From positions 2,347,152-2,411,151 of the forward strand of contig NZ_LN868937.1 in NCBI RefSeq assembly GCF_001244735.1: a stretch of 64,000 bases of DNA, given 5' to 3'. The DNA comes from Bacillus andreraoultii. Its GTDB lineage: Bacteria > Bacillota > Bacilli > Bacillales > Caldibacillaceae. Both the position numbers and the translations under genes were made by a program. This document shows, in pieces, positions 36,730 to 46,137 of this stretch. Every line of letters begins with the position of its first letter. Positions within the stretch are counted from its first letter, which is position 1. A model generated the notes under the pieces. It ran no database searches. It saw only the letters and a program-made list of their open reading frames with translations, and had not been told where the DNA came from.

Positions 36730-38565
36730 TTATTCTGCTTTTTTCTTACGTGCTGCTTTTTCACGAAGCGATTTATCCAAAATTTTCTTACGCATCCGCA
36801 CTGATTCCGGCGTTACTTCAACATATTCATCCTCATCAATATATTGTAATGCTTCTTCCAATGAATAGGAACGAGGTTTTTTAATCACTGACGTTTGATC
36901 CTTCGTAGCAGAACGGACGTTTGTTTGGTGCTTTGTTTTACAAATATTAACGGTAATATCATTCTCACGATTATGTTCACCAACAATCATGCCGGCATAC
37001 ACTTCTGTACCAGGCTCTACAAAAATCACACCACGATCTTCCACTTGCATAATCCCGTACATAGAAGCACTACCCGTTTCCATTGAAACAAGTACACCAC
37101 GCATTCTGCCACCAACATTACCCGAAAGCTTTGGCATATATTTTTCAAATGAATGATTATATATACCATACCCTTTTGTTAACGTTAGTAACTCAGTATT
37201 GTATCCGATTAAACCACGAGAAGGAACTAAGTAAATTAAACGTACTTGTCCTTTACCATTATTTACCATATCAATCATTTCGCCTTTTCTTCTACCTAAT
37301 GATTCAAGTACAGAACCAACAGAATCTTCTGGAACATCGATTACTACCCGTTCGAAAGGCTCATAAATTTTTCCGTTCATTTCTTTTAAAATTACTTCAG
37401 GTTTTGACACTTGTAATTCATAACCTTCACGACGCATTGTTTCAATTAAAATGGATAAGTGTAATTCTCCACGTCCTGATACAATCCAAGCATCTGTAGA
37501 ATCAGTTGGATCGACACGAAGACTAACATCCGTGTGCAATTCAGTTTTTAAACGCTCTTCAACTTTTCTGGCAGTTACCCATTTCCCTTCTCGACCGGCA
37601 AATGGACTATTGTTAACGAGAAATGTCATTTTTAATGTTGGTTCATCAATTCTTAACGGTGGTAGTGGGTCTTGTGCATCGATAGGACAAATGGTTTCAC
37701 CTACATTTATGTCTTCCATACCTGATATAGCAACAAGATCACCAGCATACGCTTCGTTAATTTCAACTCGTTTTAATCCTAAGAAACCGAACATTTTTGT
37801 TACACGGAATTGTTTAACTGTACCATCTAATTTCATTAATGCAACTTGTTCACCAACACGCATTGTTCCACGAAAGACCCGGCCAATACCGATACGACCA
37901 ACATACTCATTATAATCGAGTAATGCAACTTGCATTTGCAATGATTCATCTCGATTATCAACTGGTGCCGGAATATGTTCTAAAATTGTATCAAATAGGA
38001 CCTTCATATTTTCATCTTGATTAGCTGGATCTGGATCAAGGCTTGCAGTCCCATTAATTCCTGATGCAAAAATAACTGGAAATTCTAACTGCTCATCATC
38101 GGCGTCTAATTCTATAAACAAATCTAATACTTCATCAACGACTTCTTCTGGCCTTGCAAAATCACGGTCGATTTTATTTACAACAACAACTGGTGTTAAA
38201 TGCTGTTCTAATGCTTTTTTTAATACAAATCGTGTTTGCGGCATACAACCTTCATATGCATCAACTACTAATAACACACCATCAACTAATTTCATAATCC
38301 GTTCTACTTCACCACTAAAGTCAGCATGTCCTGGTGTATCCAAGATGTTAATTTTTACATCTTTATATTGAACGGCTGTATTTTTAGCAAGAATTGTAAT
38401 TCCTCTTTCCCGCTCTAGATCATTTGAATCCATCGCACGTTCTTGAACATGTTCATTCGCGCGGAAAATACCAGATTGTTTTAATAATTGATCGACCAAA
38501 GTTGTTTTCCCATGATCGACGTGGGCAATGATCGCTATATTTCGAATATCTTCCCTTAATTTCAT
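36730..38565 (-). CDS. typA: Ribosome-associated GTPase TypA/BipA
   Basis: 611 residues. Translational GTPase related to EF-G/LepA, binding ribosomes and helping 50S assembly and stress adaptation. G1 loop AHVDHGKTTLVDQLL, switch region DSNDLERERGITILAKN, G3 DTPGHADFSGEV and G4 NKIDRDFARPEE; C-terminal BipA-specific domain (RVDPTDSTDAWIVSGRGELHLS, TKGYGIYNHSFEKY). ylaG of B. subtilis. Confidence 0.97.
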   Translation of the reverse strand: MKLREDIRNIAIIAHVDHGKTTLVDQLLKQSGIFRANEHVQERAMDSNDLERERGITILAKNTAVQYKDVKINILDTPGHADFSGEVERIMKLVDGVLLVVDAYEGCMPQTRFVLKKALEQHLTPVVVVNKIDRDFARPEEVVDEVLDLFIELDADDEQLEFPVIFASGINGTASLDPDPANQDENMKVLFDTILEHIPAPVDNRDESLQMQVALLDYNEYVGRIGIGRVFRGTMRVGEQVALMKLDGTVKQFRVTKMFGFLGLKRVEINEAYAGDLVAISGMEDINVGETICPIDAQDPLPPLRIDEPTLKMTFLVNNSPFAGREGKWVTARKVEERLKTELHTDVSLRVDPTDSTDAWIVSGRGELHLSILIETMRREGYELQVSKPEVILKEMNGKIYEPFERVVIDVPEDSVGSVLESLGRRKGEMIDMVNNGKGQVRLIYLVPSRGLIGYNTELLTLTKGYGIYNHSFEKYMPKLSGNVGGRMRGVLVSMETGSASMYGIMQVEDRGVIFVEPGTEVYAGMIVGEHNRENDITVNICKTKHQTNVRSATKDQTSVIKKPRSYSLEEALQYIDEDEYVEVTPESVRMRKKILDKSLREKAARKKKAE

Positions 38566-38755
38566 ACTTTCTCCTGCTTTCTTAATGAAAAATCAACCTA
38601 ACTATTATAACACAATAAATCATTATTGTAGAAATAAATATAATGATGCTGTAAAATATTTTTGTGTAGGCGTTTTCTTTAGCTTTTACACATATTCAAA
38701 AAATATAATGGTAATATTAACAATGGGAAATTTTATATTAAAGGAAGTGAATCGA

Positions 38756-38941
38756 GTGAAAAATATCCAGTGGCTCTTTTTAATTTATGCTGTTTTAGCT
38801 GTTGTCTCAATGATTGGAATCGGATTCTCCATCGCCTTTCAAAGCATCCCATTCATTTTTCTCTTTACTCTTCTCGTTATTTTAATTATGGGAATCGGTT
38901 TTCAAACGAAGAAGAAAATGCGAGAAGCAGGAAAATTATAA
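38756..38941 (+). CDS. ylaF: YlaF-like small membrane protein (DUF5325)
   Basis: 61 residues, essentially two membrane helices (LFLIYAVLAVVSMIGIGFSI and IPFIFLFTLLVILIMGIGF) and a short basic tail. Unknown function. GTG at 38756 is chosen: AAGGAAGTGA lies upstream and the length matches B. subtilis YlaF. Divergent from typA as in B. subtilis. Confidence 0.8.
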   Translation: MKNIQWLFLIYAVLAVVSMIGIGFSIAFQSIPFIFLFTLLVILIMGIGFQTKKKMREAGKL

Positions 38942-38950
38942 ATGTATAAT

Positions 38951-38986
38951 AAAAAGGTACGCACGAGTCATTGCATACCTTTTTAT
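38951..38986. terminator. Bidirectional terminator between ylaF and suhB
   Basis: AAAAGGTACGC pairs with GCATACCTTTTT across a short loop, between convergent genes. Confidence 0.8.
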
Positions 38987-38997
38987 TATTATAAAGT

Positions 38998-39804
38998 TTA
39001 TTTCTTTTCTTCATATTCTTGTAAATAGTTTTTTAAAATCGCTTCATGGAGTCCTGGCTTTGCAACAAATAATGAACTTTTCTCAAGCAATGATAAAGGT
39101 TCTCCATTTAATTTCGTTGCTTTACCTCCTAATTCTTCAATGATAATCCAACCTGCTGCAAAATCCCAAGGAGCTAAATACATAGCAATATACGCATCTA
39201 ACCACCCATTTGCAACATAACCCATCTCTAATGCCGCCGAACCATATGAACGTGTTCCTCGTACATCCCGAATAAGTGGTCTTAATATTTTTGGGTTAAT
39301 GCGATGATTTTCTGTCAGCCAAATTGGATTCATCCCTACAATTGCCCGCTCTACCGGAACTTCTTCCAAATACTTTATCTGTTTATTATTGAAATATGCA
39401 CCATGACCTTTAAATGCTGAATAGAGTTCATCATGGATCACATCATATATGTAACCGAGACGTCCGATACCATTTTCAAATATACCAATAGATATCGTAA
39501 AATTTCGTTGCATGTGAACAAAATTCATCGTTCCGTCGATTGGATCAATAACCCAAACAATCCCATTTACATCAGAAAGTTTATCTCCACCCCCTTCTTC
39601 CCCTAAAATTCGATGGTCATTATAAGTTGTACGGATTTTCTCTATAAAAAACTGTTCAGTCTCCCTATCGACATTCGTAACAAGATCATTCTTATTCGAT
39701 TTTGTAGTAATTTCTAGCGTACTTTTCAATGACGTCCGAATGCGTTCACCCGCTTCCATTATCCAAAGTTTTGTTTGTTCATTTACTTTTACCCAATCCA
39801 ACAT
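38998..39804 (-). CDS. suhB: Inositol monophosphatase family protein (SuhB/YktC)
   Basis: 268 residues, Mg-dependent phosphomonoesterase. Metal-binding residues are in GEEGGGDK (Glu), VIDPIDGTMNFVHM (DPIDGT) and the C-terminal APWDFAAGW motif. In B. subtilis YktC has inositol-1-phosphatase activity. Physiological substrate not certain. Divergent from yktB. Confidence 0.93.
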   Translation of the reverse strand: MLDWVKVNEQTKLWIMEAGERIRTSLKSTLEITTKSNKNDLVTNVDRETEQFFIEKIRTTYNDHRILGEEGGGDKLSDVNGIVWVIDPIDGTMNFVHMQRNFTISIGIFENGIGRLGYIYDVIHDELYSAFKGHGAYFNNKQIKYLEEVPVERAIVGMNPIWLTENHRINPKILRPLIRDVRGTRSYGSAALEMGYVANGWLDAYIAMYLAPWDFAAGWIIIEELGGKATKLNGEPLSLLEKSSLFVAKPGLHEAILKNYLQEYEEKK

Positions 39805-39957
39805 GATTAAGCCCCCAACATATAGTTATTTAGCATACTCACAACACATACTCCGATTAAAAGAAAAAACAGTTTGACATAAGTTTATACATATCATAAA
39901 GAAAGTAGTACTCGTTGTAAAGTTCGCAACTTGCATATACCTATGATAAAATATAAT

Positions 39958-40066
39958 AAAGAAAACTCGGTGCTCGGACCTTTAGGCAACCAAAGATCTG
40001 TAATTTTAGCTTATTCGCACAAGGAAAGTAGAAATTAGAAAATTTATTTTTTCTATTAGCTAAAAG
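39958..40066 (+). repeat. Dispersed structured intergenic repeat, copy 7 (internally deleted)
   Basis: AAAGAAAACTCGG start with CCTTTAGGCAACCAAAGA, then a jump directly to CGCACAAGGAAAGTAGAAA and the TTCTATTAGCTAAAAG end. The GTTTTTCGGC core is missing. Lies between divergent suhB and yktB. Confidence 0.75.
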
Positions 40067-40097
40067 ACAAGTTTAGAAATAGTAAGGAAGGATATAT

Positions 40098-40718
40098 ATG
40101 GAATTTTCAGGGTTTACAAAAGAAGATTTTTCTGTTTTTTCACTACCTGGTTTAGATGAAAGAATGACAGCAATTAGAGAGCTAATACAACCAAAATTTC
40201 GTGAATTAGGAAGCTTTTTAACCGCTGAGTTATCTACTTTAGTTGGTAATGAAATGTTTTTACATATTGCAAAACATGCTCGTCGAAAAGTAAATCCTCC
40301 AAATGATACATGGCTAGCAATTGGTCCGAATAGACGAGGTTACAAGCAATTCCCACATTTTCAACTTGGCTTATTCGACGATCACGTTTTTATTTGGTTA
40401 GCTTATATTTATGAATTACCGAACAAAGCACATATTGCAACGAACTTACTGTCGAACTTAAATCAAATTGAAAGTAATATTGGGGATGACTTTTATGTTT
40501 CGACCAATCATATGAAAAAAGGCGTACACCCTATAAAAGAAGTTAATTTAGAAGAAATTTTAATTAGATTTAAACAAGTAAAAAAAGCGGAATTTCTAAT
40601 TGGAAGAAATATTGATAAAGACGATCCAATATTAAAGGACGGGGAAGCTTTTGTAAAATTAGTAATTGACACATTCAAGACGGTTGTGCCAATTTATCAA
40701 ATGTCTTTCTCTAATTAA
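40098..40718 (+). CDS. yktB: YktB (DUF1054/UPF0637 family)
   Basis: 206 residues, soluble, unknown function. Begins MEFSGFTKEDFSVFSLPGLD, with KHARRKVNPPNDTWLAIGPNRRGYK in the middle, both family hallmarks. AAGGAAGG precedes the ATG. Confidence 0.92.
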   Translation: MEFSGFTKEDFSVFSLPGLDERMTAIRELIQPKFRELGSFLTAELSTLVGNEMFLHIAKHARRKVNPPNDTWLAIGPNRRGYKQFPHFQLGLFDDHVFIWLAYIYELPNKAHIATNLLSNLNQIESNIGDDFYVSTNHMKKGVHPIKEVNLEEILIRFKQVKKAEFLIGRNIDKDDPILKDGEAFVKLVIDTFKTVVPIYQMSFSN

Positions 40719-40776
40719 CGTTCGCACGCTAGATTCATTTTAAATGTTTGCACATATTTTTACACTGTTCATTTAT

Positions 40777-40838
40777 AAAAAGGCGAGTGCTCTTTTCGAT
40801 ACATAAATTTTTGATTCGTGGAGACGCCGCCTTTTATA
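40777..40838. terminator. Terminator between convergent yktB and yktA
   Basis: AAAAAGGCG and CGCCTTTTAT form the outer stem of a long imperfect hairpin. Confidence 0.6.
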
Positions 40839-40891
40839 ATATTCGAAATAGTCTCAAATAGAGATTCATATTAGAAAGCCTTTTATTATGA

Positions 40892-41161
40892 TTACAATTG
40901 AATGAAGTCTTTATCTGAAGCATCTTTCATTTTCTTAACTGCATGATAAGCTGAATATCCACTAACATCTTCAAATTCGCGAAACACTTTTTTCTCTTCC
41001 CCAATACTTGGAACAACTAACTTAAACTTACGATATTTTTCCATAAGGACCGCTCTTTGTACTCCTTTTTCATATACCTTCTCAATTGCTTCAAAAAATT
41101 GTATAACGATAATAATTTCATCTGTAGACCAGTCAATTGAGATTGGATAAGAATATTCCAT
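40892..41161 (-). CDS. yktA: YktA (UPF0223 family)
   Basis: 89 residues: [20 protein letters not shown] at the N-terminus and [20 protein letters not shown] near the C-terminus. Unknown function; helical soluble protein. 21 nt downstream of the nitronate monooxygenase-like gene, likely one transcript. Confidence 0.92.
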   Translation of the reverse strand: MEYSYPISIDWSTDEIIIVIQFFEAIEKVYEKGVQRAVLMEKYRKFKLVVPSIGEEKKVFREFEDVSGYSAYHAVKKMKDASDKDFIQL

Positions 41162-41182
41162 AATTACCTCCGTTGTTTTATA

Positions 41183-42139
41183 CTATTTCCATTTATTTCG
41201 TATCTCTTCAGCTTCCTTTATTATTCGTTCTATTAACTCCTCAACTGAAGGGATGTCGTTAATTAGACCCATCACTTGTCCAGCCCAAGCAAACCCATCA
41301 TTTAAGTTTCCTTCGTATATAAACTTTTTATTCGCTTGACCTGATATGTATTCTTTTAAATCGTCATATGTTGGCCCTGAACTCTCAATCTCAAGGATTT
41401 TCTCTGTCCAGCGATTCCGAATAGCTCTTGCTGGTGCACCTAAAGATCGTTTTATAACAACCGTATCCGTTTCATCACCACTTATTAAAGCATTTTTATA
41501 ATTTTCATGTGCGTGAACACATTCCTTTGTCGCAATAAATCTTGTACCCATTTCTATTCCTTCAGCACCTAAACTAAATGCTGCCATTAAACCTCTACCA
41601 TCACCAATTCCACCCGAAGCAATAACTGGAATTGAAACTGAATCAACTACTTGCGGAATAAGAACCATTGTTGAAACATCATCTCTACCCAAATGTCCTC
41701 CACCCTCTTGACCAACAACCATGACAGCATCAGCACCTAACTCCTCTGCTTTCTGTGCTTGTCGTCTTGATGCAACTAATACAAGTCTCCTAATATTCGT
41801 TCCTTGTAACTGCTCAAAAAACGGTGAAGGATTCCCACCTGTTACAGAGACGACAGGAACATTCTCATCAATAGCAACTTGCAAAAATTTACTGTATGGT
41901 CTTCCATGCTGGCCAATTGCAAAGTTAACACCAAAAGGACGTGAAGTCATAGATTTCACTTTATGAATTTCTTCTCGTAAATCATTTGGACTAGGTAAAC
42001 TCATTGCGGTTATTTGTCCTAGTCCACCTGCATTCGAAACGGCGGCAGCTAATTCGCTGTAAGCTAAGTGAGCTAAACCTCCTTGAACGATCGGATATTG
42101 AATATTTAAAATTTCCGTCACTCTTGTTTCCCAGTTCAT
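41183..42139 (-). CDS. Nitronate monooxygenase / FabK-like FMN enzyme
   Basis: 318 residues, TIM-barrel flavoprotein of the 2-nitropropane dioxygenase family. Motifs: IQYPIVQGGLAHLA, NAGGLGQI, GADAVMVVGQEGGGHLGR (catalytic His) and VIASGGIGDGRGLMAAFSLGAEGIEMGTRF (phosphate-binding loop). Could be nitronate detoxification or enoyl-ACP reductase (FabK); the sequence does not separate these safely. It occupies the slot between SR1 and yktA where B. subtilis has speA. Confidence 0.8.
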   Translation of the reverse strand: MNWETRVTEILNIQYPIVQGGLAHLAYSELAAAVSNAGGLGQITAMSLPSPNDLREEIHKVKSMTSRPFGVNFAIGQHGRPYSKFLQVAIDENVPVVSVTGGNPSPFFEQLQGTNIRRLVLVASRRQAQKAEELGADAVMVVGQEGGGHLGRDDVSTMVLIPQVVDSVSIPVIASGGIGDGRGLMAAFSLGAEGIEMGTRFIATKECVHAHENYKNALISGDETDTVVIKRSLGAPARAIRNRWTEKILEIESSGPTYDDLKEYISGQANKKFIYEGNLNDGFAWAGQVMGLINDIPSVEELIERIIKEAEEIRNKWK

Positions 42140-42211
42140 CTTTCATCCCCCTCATAAAACTCAATACATAATAAAATTATAACAGTTTATACGATCGCTT
42201 AAAAATAAAAA

Positions 42212-42238
42212 GATGGAGATATACATCTCCATCTAAAA
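42212..42238 (-). terminator. SR1 terminator
   Basis: On the minus strand AGATGGAGATG and TATCTCCATCT pair almost without a loop, followed by TTTTATTTTT. Confidence 0.88.
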
Positions 42239-42260
42239 AACAAACATATACCCCTTTTAC

Positions 42261-42383
42261 TTACTTATCATGATTATGATTTTCACAATGACAGTTTGAA
42301 CATTGTCCATAAAGAATAGTTATTTTTTCATCCTCGAAATAATCTACAGTAGAATCACATATAGAACATACAATTTGACCCAT
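42261..42383 (-). CDS. sr1P: SR1P, GapA-binding peptide
   Basis: 40 residues, MGQIVCSICDSTVDYFEDEK at the N-terminus, two CxxC pairs (CSIC and CSNC, followed by HC) and a His-rich tail (CENHNHDK). In B. subtilis SR1P binds the glycolytic GAPDH GapA, stabilising gapA operon mRNA and promoting the GapA-RNase J1 contact. The cysteine and histidine pattern suggests metal binding (inference). AAGGGG precedes the ATG. The rnjA gene encoding the partner RNase J1 is about 9 kb away in the same window. Confidence 0.93.
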   Translation of the reverse strand: MGQIVCSICDSTVDYFEDEKITILYGQCSNCHCENHNHDK

Positions 42384-42447
42384 TATTACTATCCCCTTTC
42401 GATTAATATAACCCAATCGTTTAATGTGTTATACAATTTGTATTTTT

Positions 42448-42476
42448 AATATATACTATATTACCTGTTTTGTCAA
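42448..42476 (-). promoter_or_regulatory. Sigma-A promoter of SR1
   Basis: Minus-strand -35 TTGACA (42471-42476) and -10 TATATT (42448-42453), 17 bp apart, in a very AT-rich setting. Confidence 0.85.
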
Positions 42477-42545
42477 TAATTATTATGAATAATTTATATA
42501 TATTGTTTTTACTCCTATTGTGATATACTATTCAACTATTCTAGA

Positions 42546-42703
42546 TGAAAAAACTCAAGACGCACAAACCTCAGGTGAACGAAAGCCTAAAGTTCGCTTT
42601 TCTTACGGCTTTAAAGGTAATGATGTCGAAGCCTTTCTTTGTGCGCATTTGCGTATAGAAAAGGAGTGATTGGATAATTTATACTTTCCAATTAGCTAAA
42701 AAA
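42546..42703 (+). repeat. Dispersed structured intergenic repeat, copy 8 (full length)
   Basis: GACGCACAAACC pairs with TTTGTGCGCA near the 3' end; inner CGAAAGCCTAAAGTTCGC; ends TTTATACTTTCCAATTAGCTAAAAAA. Sits between the SR1 promoter and the pdhD terminator. Confidence 0.88.
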
Positions 42704-42736
42704 GTACTCTAAGCCTATGGCCTAGAGTACTTTTTT
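42702..42736 (-). terminator. Rho-independent terminator of pdhD
   Basis: AAAAAGTACTCTAAGCC and GGCCTAGAGTACTTTTTT form a 14-bp stem; it starts where repeat copy 8 ends. Confidence 0.92.
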
Positions 42737-42747
42737 AAACTAAATTA

Positions 42748-44160
42748 TTATTTTAAAATATGGATTGGTGTTCCTAAAGCTACTTCCCCAGCTTCCATTG
42801 CTATTTCACCAAATGTTGGGTGGGCATGAATTGTTAGTGCAAGATCTTCTGCGGTTACTCCAGTTTCAATCGAAAGACCAATTTCAGCAATTAAATCTGA
42901 TGCATTCGGTCCAGCAATTTGACCACCAATAATTACTCCATCATCTTTACGAACAACTAATTGGTAAAAACCTTCTGTATTATTCAATGCTAATGAACGT
43001 CCTAATGCAGAGAATGGGAATTTAGCAATTGTAACTTCAATTCCTTCTGCTTTTGCTTGTTCAGGGCTATAGCCAACATTAGCAAGCTCAGGTTCAGAGA
43101 ATACTACAGCAGGAATACCTAAGTAATCAATCTCAGATGGTTGTCCAGCAATTGCTTCAGCCGCAATTTTTGCCTCATACGATGCTTTATGAGCTAATTG
43201 TGGTCCAGGAACGATATCACCAATAGCATAAATGTTTGGAACGTTCGTACGGCATTGTTTGTCAATTTCAACTAAGCCACGATCTGTTAATTTTACGCCA
43301 GCTTGTTCAAGTCCTAATTCATCAGTATTCGGACGACGACCAACCATGACAAACACATAATCAGCGGATACTTTTTCCTCTGTTCCGTTTACTTCATATG
43401 TAACAACAACACCCGTATCACTTTCTTCTACACCTTTAGCCATTGCCTTAGTAACAATTTCTGCACCTTTTTTCTTAAAGTTCTTTTTAACAAGTTGCGT
43501 CATTTGTTTTGGATAGTTTCCACCAAGGATATCGTCAGTTCCTTCTAAAATTGTAACCTTCGTACCAAAGTTAGCATAAACACCACCAAGTTCAAGTCCA
43601 ATAACTCCTCCACCAATAATTACAATACTTTCTGGTACTTCCGGAAGAGATAGAGCCCCTGTTGAATCAAGAACACGTTTAGAAAATTTAAATGTTTTTA
43701 ATTCAATCGGACGAGATCCAGTTGCAATAATCGCATTTTTGAATGTATAAGTTTGTGCACTCTTTTCAGTCATAACACGTAATGAGTTACTGTCAACAAA
43801 ATACGCTTCACCTTTCACTACTTCAATATTATGACCTTTTAACAAACCAGAAACCCCACCTGTTAATTTCTTAACAACACTATCTTTAAATGCTTGAACT
43901 TTGGAAAAGTCGAGTTTGACTTGATCTGCAGTAATACCAATATCTGCAGATTCTTTTGCATCATGATATTTGTGGCCAACGTTTATTAATGCCTTGGAAG
44001 GAATACAACCTACATTTAAACATACGCCACCCACTTCATTTTTCTCGACAACTGTCACTTTTTGACCTAGTTGTGCAGCACGAATTGCCGCTACATATCC
44101 CCCTGGTCCTGCTCCAATGACAATCGTTTCTGTTTCAATTGGAAAATCTCCTACTACCAT
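42748..44160 (-). CDS. pdhD: Dihydrolipoyl dehydrogenase (E3 of pyruvate dehydrogenase)
   Basis: 470 residues. Reoxidises dihydrolipoyl groups of PdhC with NAD. FAD loop [19 protein letters not shown], redox disulfide [16 protein letters not shown] loop [16 protein letters not shown] segment [16 protein letters not shown] and the C-terminal catalytic HAHPTFGE. The 273-nt gap to pdhC is longer than the other gaps of the operon and may hold a separate promoter. Confidence 0.97.
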   Translation of the reverse strand: MVVGDFPIETETIVIGAGPGGYVAAIRAAQLGQKVTVVEKNEVGGVCLNVGCIPSKALINVGHKYHDAKESADIGITADQVKLDFSKVQAFKDSVVKKLTGGVSGLLKGHNIEVVKGEAYFVDSNSLRVMTEKSAQTYTFKNAIIATGSRPIELKTFKFSKRVLDSTGALSLPEVPESIVIIGGGVIGLELGGVYANFGTKVTILEGTDDILGGNYPKQMTQLVKKNFKKKGAEIVTKAMAKGVEESDTGVVVTYEVNGTEEKVSADYVFVMVGRRPNTDELGLEQAGVKLTDRGLVEIDKQCRTNVPNIYAIGDIVPGPQLAHKASYEAKIAAEAIAGQPSEIDYLGIPAVVFSEPELANVGYSPEQAKAEGIEVTIAKFPFSALGRSLALNNTEGFYQLVVRKDDGVIIGGQIAGPNASDLIAEIGLSIETGVTAEDLALTIHAHPTFGEIAMEAGEVALGTPIHILK

Positions 44161-44433
44161 TTTTTACGCCTCCATATTGTTAATTTCTGGGTCGCCTAAG
44201 CAAATGAAAAAATGGAATCATTTGTTTAAACTTTCATTTGTCAAAATAATTGACATAAAAGCATAAAAATAATGTTAGAGGGGAGTTGCAAAATTTCTCC
44301 ATCTCCCTATTACATATAAAATACTATACGCCCCAATCATAGTATAGCAACATATAGAAATTTTCGCAGTAATTTAATATTATAAAGCTAAAATGGAAAT
44401 TTTTCGAAATCATGCAACTTCCGATCTTTATTT

Positions 44434-46029
44434 TTATACTTCCATTAATAATAACTCTGGATCACTTAATAAGCGTTTAATATGATTTAATGCACTTTGG
44501 CCTGTTGCCCCATCAATTAAACGATGGTCAAAGCTAAGTGATAATGCTAACATTGGTGCTGCAACAATTTCACCATCACGAACAATTGGCTTTTCAGAAA
44601 TACGACCTACCCCTAAAATTGCAACTTCAGGATAGTTAAGAACTGGTGTAAACCATTGGCCTCCAACTGAACCAATGTTTGATATAGTCGCAGATCCACC
44701 TCTCATTTCATTTGGTGAAAGTTTACCATCACGTGCTTTACCAGCTAGTTCATTTATTTCAGATGAAATTGTAAACATAGACTTACGATCTGCATCTTTA
44801 ACAACTGGTACCATTAAACCACGGTCTGTATCAGCAGCGATACCGATATTAAAATAATGTTTTTGAACAATTTCATCCGTTTTTAAGTCAAGAGATTGAT
44901 TTAGTGCTGGATATTCACGAAGAGCGCTAACTAATGCTTTAACAACATATGGTAAGAATGTAAGCTTGATGCCTTTATCTGCTGCGACAACTTTAAATTT
45001 CTTACGATGAGCTACGAGTTTTGTAACATCAACTTCATCCATTAATGTAACGTGAGGAGCAGTTGTTTTTGATTCAACCATCTTCTTCGCAATAGCTTTC
45101 CGAATTCCACTCATTTTCTCACGAGTTTCAGGATATTCGCCAGCAGGTGCAACTGGTTGAGTTGGTACAGTTGTTTCTTCTTTAACAGTTGCATTCGTTT
45201 GTGGAGTTGCTTCAACAGCAGCTGTTTGTGTACCACCCGTTAAGTATGCATCTATATCACTCTTCAAGATACGTCCATTTTTACCAGTACCAAGAACAAG
45301 ATGGATATCGACGCCTTTTTCACGTGCATATTTACGTACACTTGGCATAGCAATAACGTGACGGTTTGGATCAACATTTGCAGGTTGAGTTGCTACTGCT
45401 TGTGCGGAAGCTTGTGGCGCTTCTGCTTGTTGTGCTTCTGCTTGTGAAGCAGCTTGGTTGGAAGCATATCCCGGTGCGTCAAATATCACTAATACATCCC
45501 CAACTACTGCAGTTTCTCCTTCTTGTACTTTAATTTCTAATACTTTACCTTCTACTGGAGAAGGAATTTCTACTACCGATTTATCATTTTGAATTTCAAC
45601 TAGTACATCATCTTCTTTTACAGTGTCACCTGGTTTTACGAACCATTTAACGATTTCACCTTCATTTATTCCTTCACCGATATCGTGTAACTTAAATTCA
45701 TAGTGTGAAGCTCCACCTGTTGTAGATGCTTCTTGTTGTGCAGCCGGTGTAGCATCGACTTGAGATGACGCAGTTTCACCAGTCTCAGCTCCTGGTGAAT
45801 CAAATGTTACTAAAACATCTCCTACTACTGCAGTTTCTCCTTCTTGTACTTTAATTTCTAGTACTTTACCTTCTACTGGAGAAGGAATTTCCACTACCGA
45901 TTTATCGTTTTGGATTTCAACTAGAACATCATCTTCTTTTACGGTGTCGCCTGGTTTTACGAACCATTTAACGATTTCACCTTCATTTATTCCTTCACCG
46001 ATATCATGTAATTTAAATTCGAACGCCAC
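44434..46029 (-). CDS. pdhC: Dihydrolipoamide acetyltransferase (E2) with two tandem lipoyl domains
   Basis: 531 residues. Two lipoyl domains, residues about 2-78 (lipoyl-Lys43 in [11 protein letters not shown]) and about 109-185 (Lys150 in an identical motif), separated by an Ala/Gln/Thr linker. Then come an Ala/Gln-rich linker, the subunit-binding domain ([19 protein letters not shown]) at about 225-265 and the catalytic core ending in [13 protein letters not shown] (HxxxDG). B. subtilis PdhC has one lipoyl domain (442 residues). The two domains are almost identical in DNA sequence too, with mainly synonymous changes. Confidence 0.97.
   Translation of the reverse strand: MAFEFKLHDIGEGINEGEIVKWFVKPGDTVKEDDVLVEIQNDKSVVEIPSPVEGKVLEIKVQEGETAVVGDVLVTFDSPGAETGETASSQVDATPAAQQEASTTGGASHYEFKLHDIGEGINEGEIVKWFVKPGDTVKEDDVLVEIQNDKSVVEIPSPVEGKVLEIKVQEGETAVVGDVLVIFDAPGYASNQAASQAEAQQAEAPQASAQAVATQPANVDPNRHVIAMPSVRKYAREKGVDIHLVLGTGKNGRILKSDIDAYLTGGTQTAAVEATPQTNATVKEETTVPTQPVAPAGEYPETREKMSGIRKAIAKKMVESKTTAPHVTLMDEVDVTKLVAHRKKFKVVAADKGIKLTFLPYVVKALVSALREYPALNQSLDLKTDEIVQKHYFNIGIAADTDRGLMVPVVKDADRKSMFTISSEINELAGKARDGKLSPNEMRGGSATISNIGSVGGQWFTPVLNYPEVAILGVGRISEKPIVRDGEIVAAPMLALSLSFDHRLIDGATGQSALNHIKRLLSDPELLLMEV
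45478..45705 (-). repeat. Tandem lipoyl-domain repeat in pdhC, unit 2
   Basis: Codons about 109-184. Nearly identical to 45799-46023; most differences are third-position. Confidence 0.9.
45799..46023 (-). repeat. Tandem lipoyl-domain repeat in pdhC, unit 1
   Basis: Codons 3-77, the amino-terminal copy of the duplicated lipoyl domain. Confidence 0.9.
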
Positions 46030-46088
46030 AATAATCCCTCCTAGTGGTTTTTAACTCGTTGTCGTATCTTGCTATGTTAATAAAGAAG

Positions 46089-46128
46089 AGTGGGACGAAA
46101 AAAACAACATTTCTTTTCGTCCTCACTA
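46089..46128 (-). promoter_or_regulatory. Hairpin between pdhB and pdhC
   Basis: GTGAGGACGAAAAGA pairs with TTTTTTCGTCCCAC on the minus strand, with T residues inside the stem rather than after it. Could be an intercistronic processing or stabilising hairpin separating pdhAB from pdhCD expression. Confidence 0.5.
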
Positions 46129-46137
46129 CACCTCAAA

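Larger units (their letters stand above)
42205..42441 (-). ncRNA. sr1: SR1 dual-function small RNA
   Basis: Predicted transcript of about 235 nt from the consensus promoter at 42448-42476 to a terminator at 42212-42238, carrying the SR1P peptide frame. In B. subtilis SR1 (205 nt) base-pairs with ahrC mRNA, encodes SR1P, is repressed by CcpN under glycolytic conditions, and lies next to pdhD. Gene position and peptide both match. No ahrC-pairing region was checked. Confidence 0.85.

Noticed and set aside
44161..44433. A separate gene or riboswitch between pdhC and pdhD
   Set aside because: 273 bp of AT-rich sequence with no supported frame and no conserved RNA fold I can recognise.
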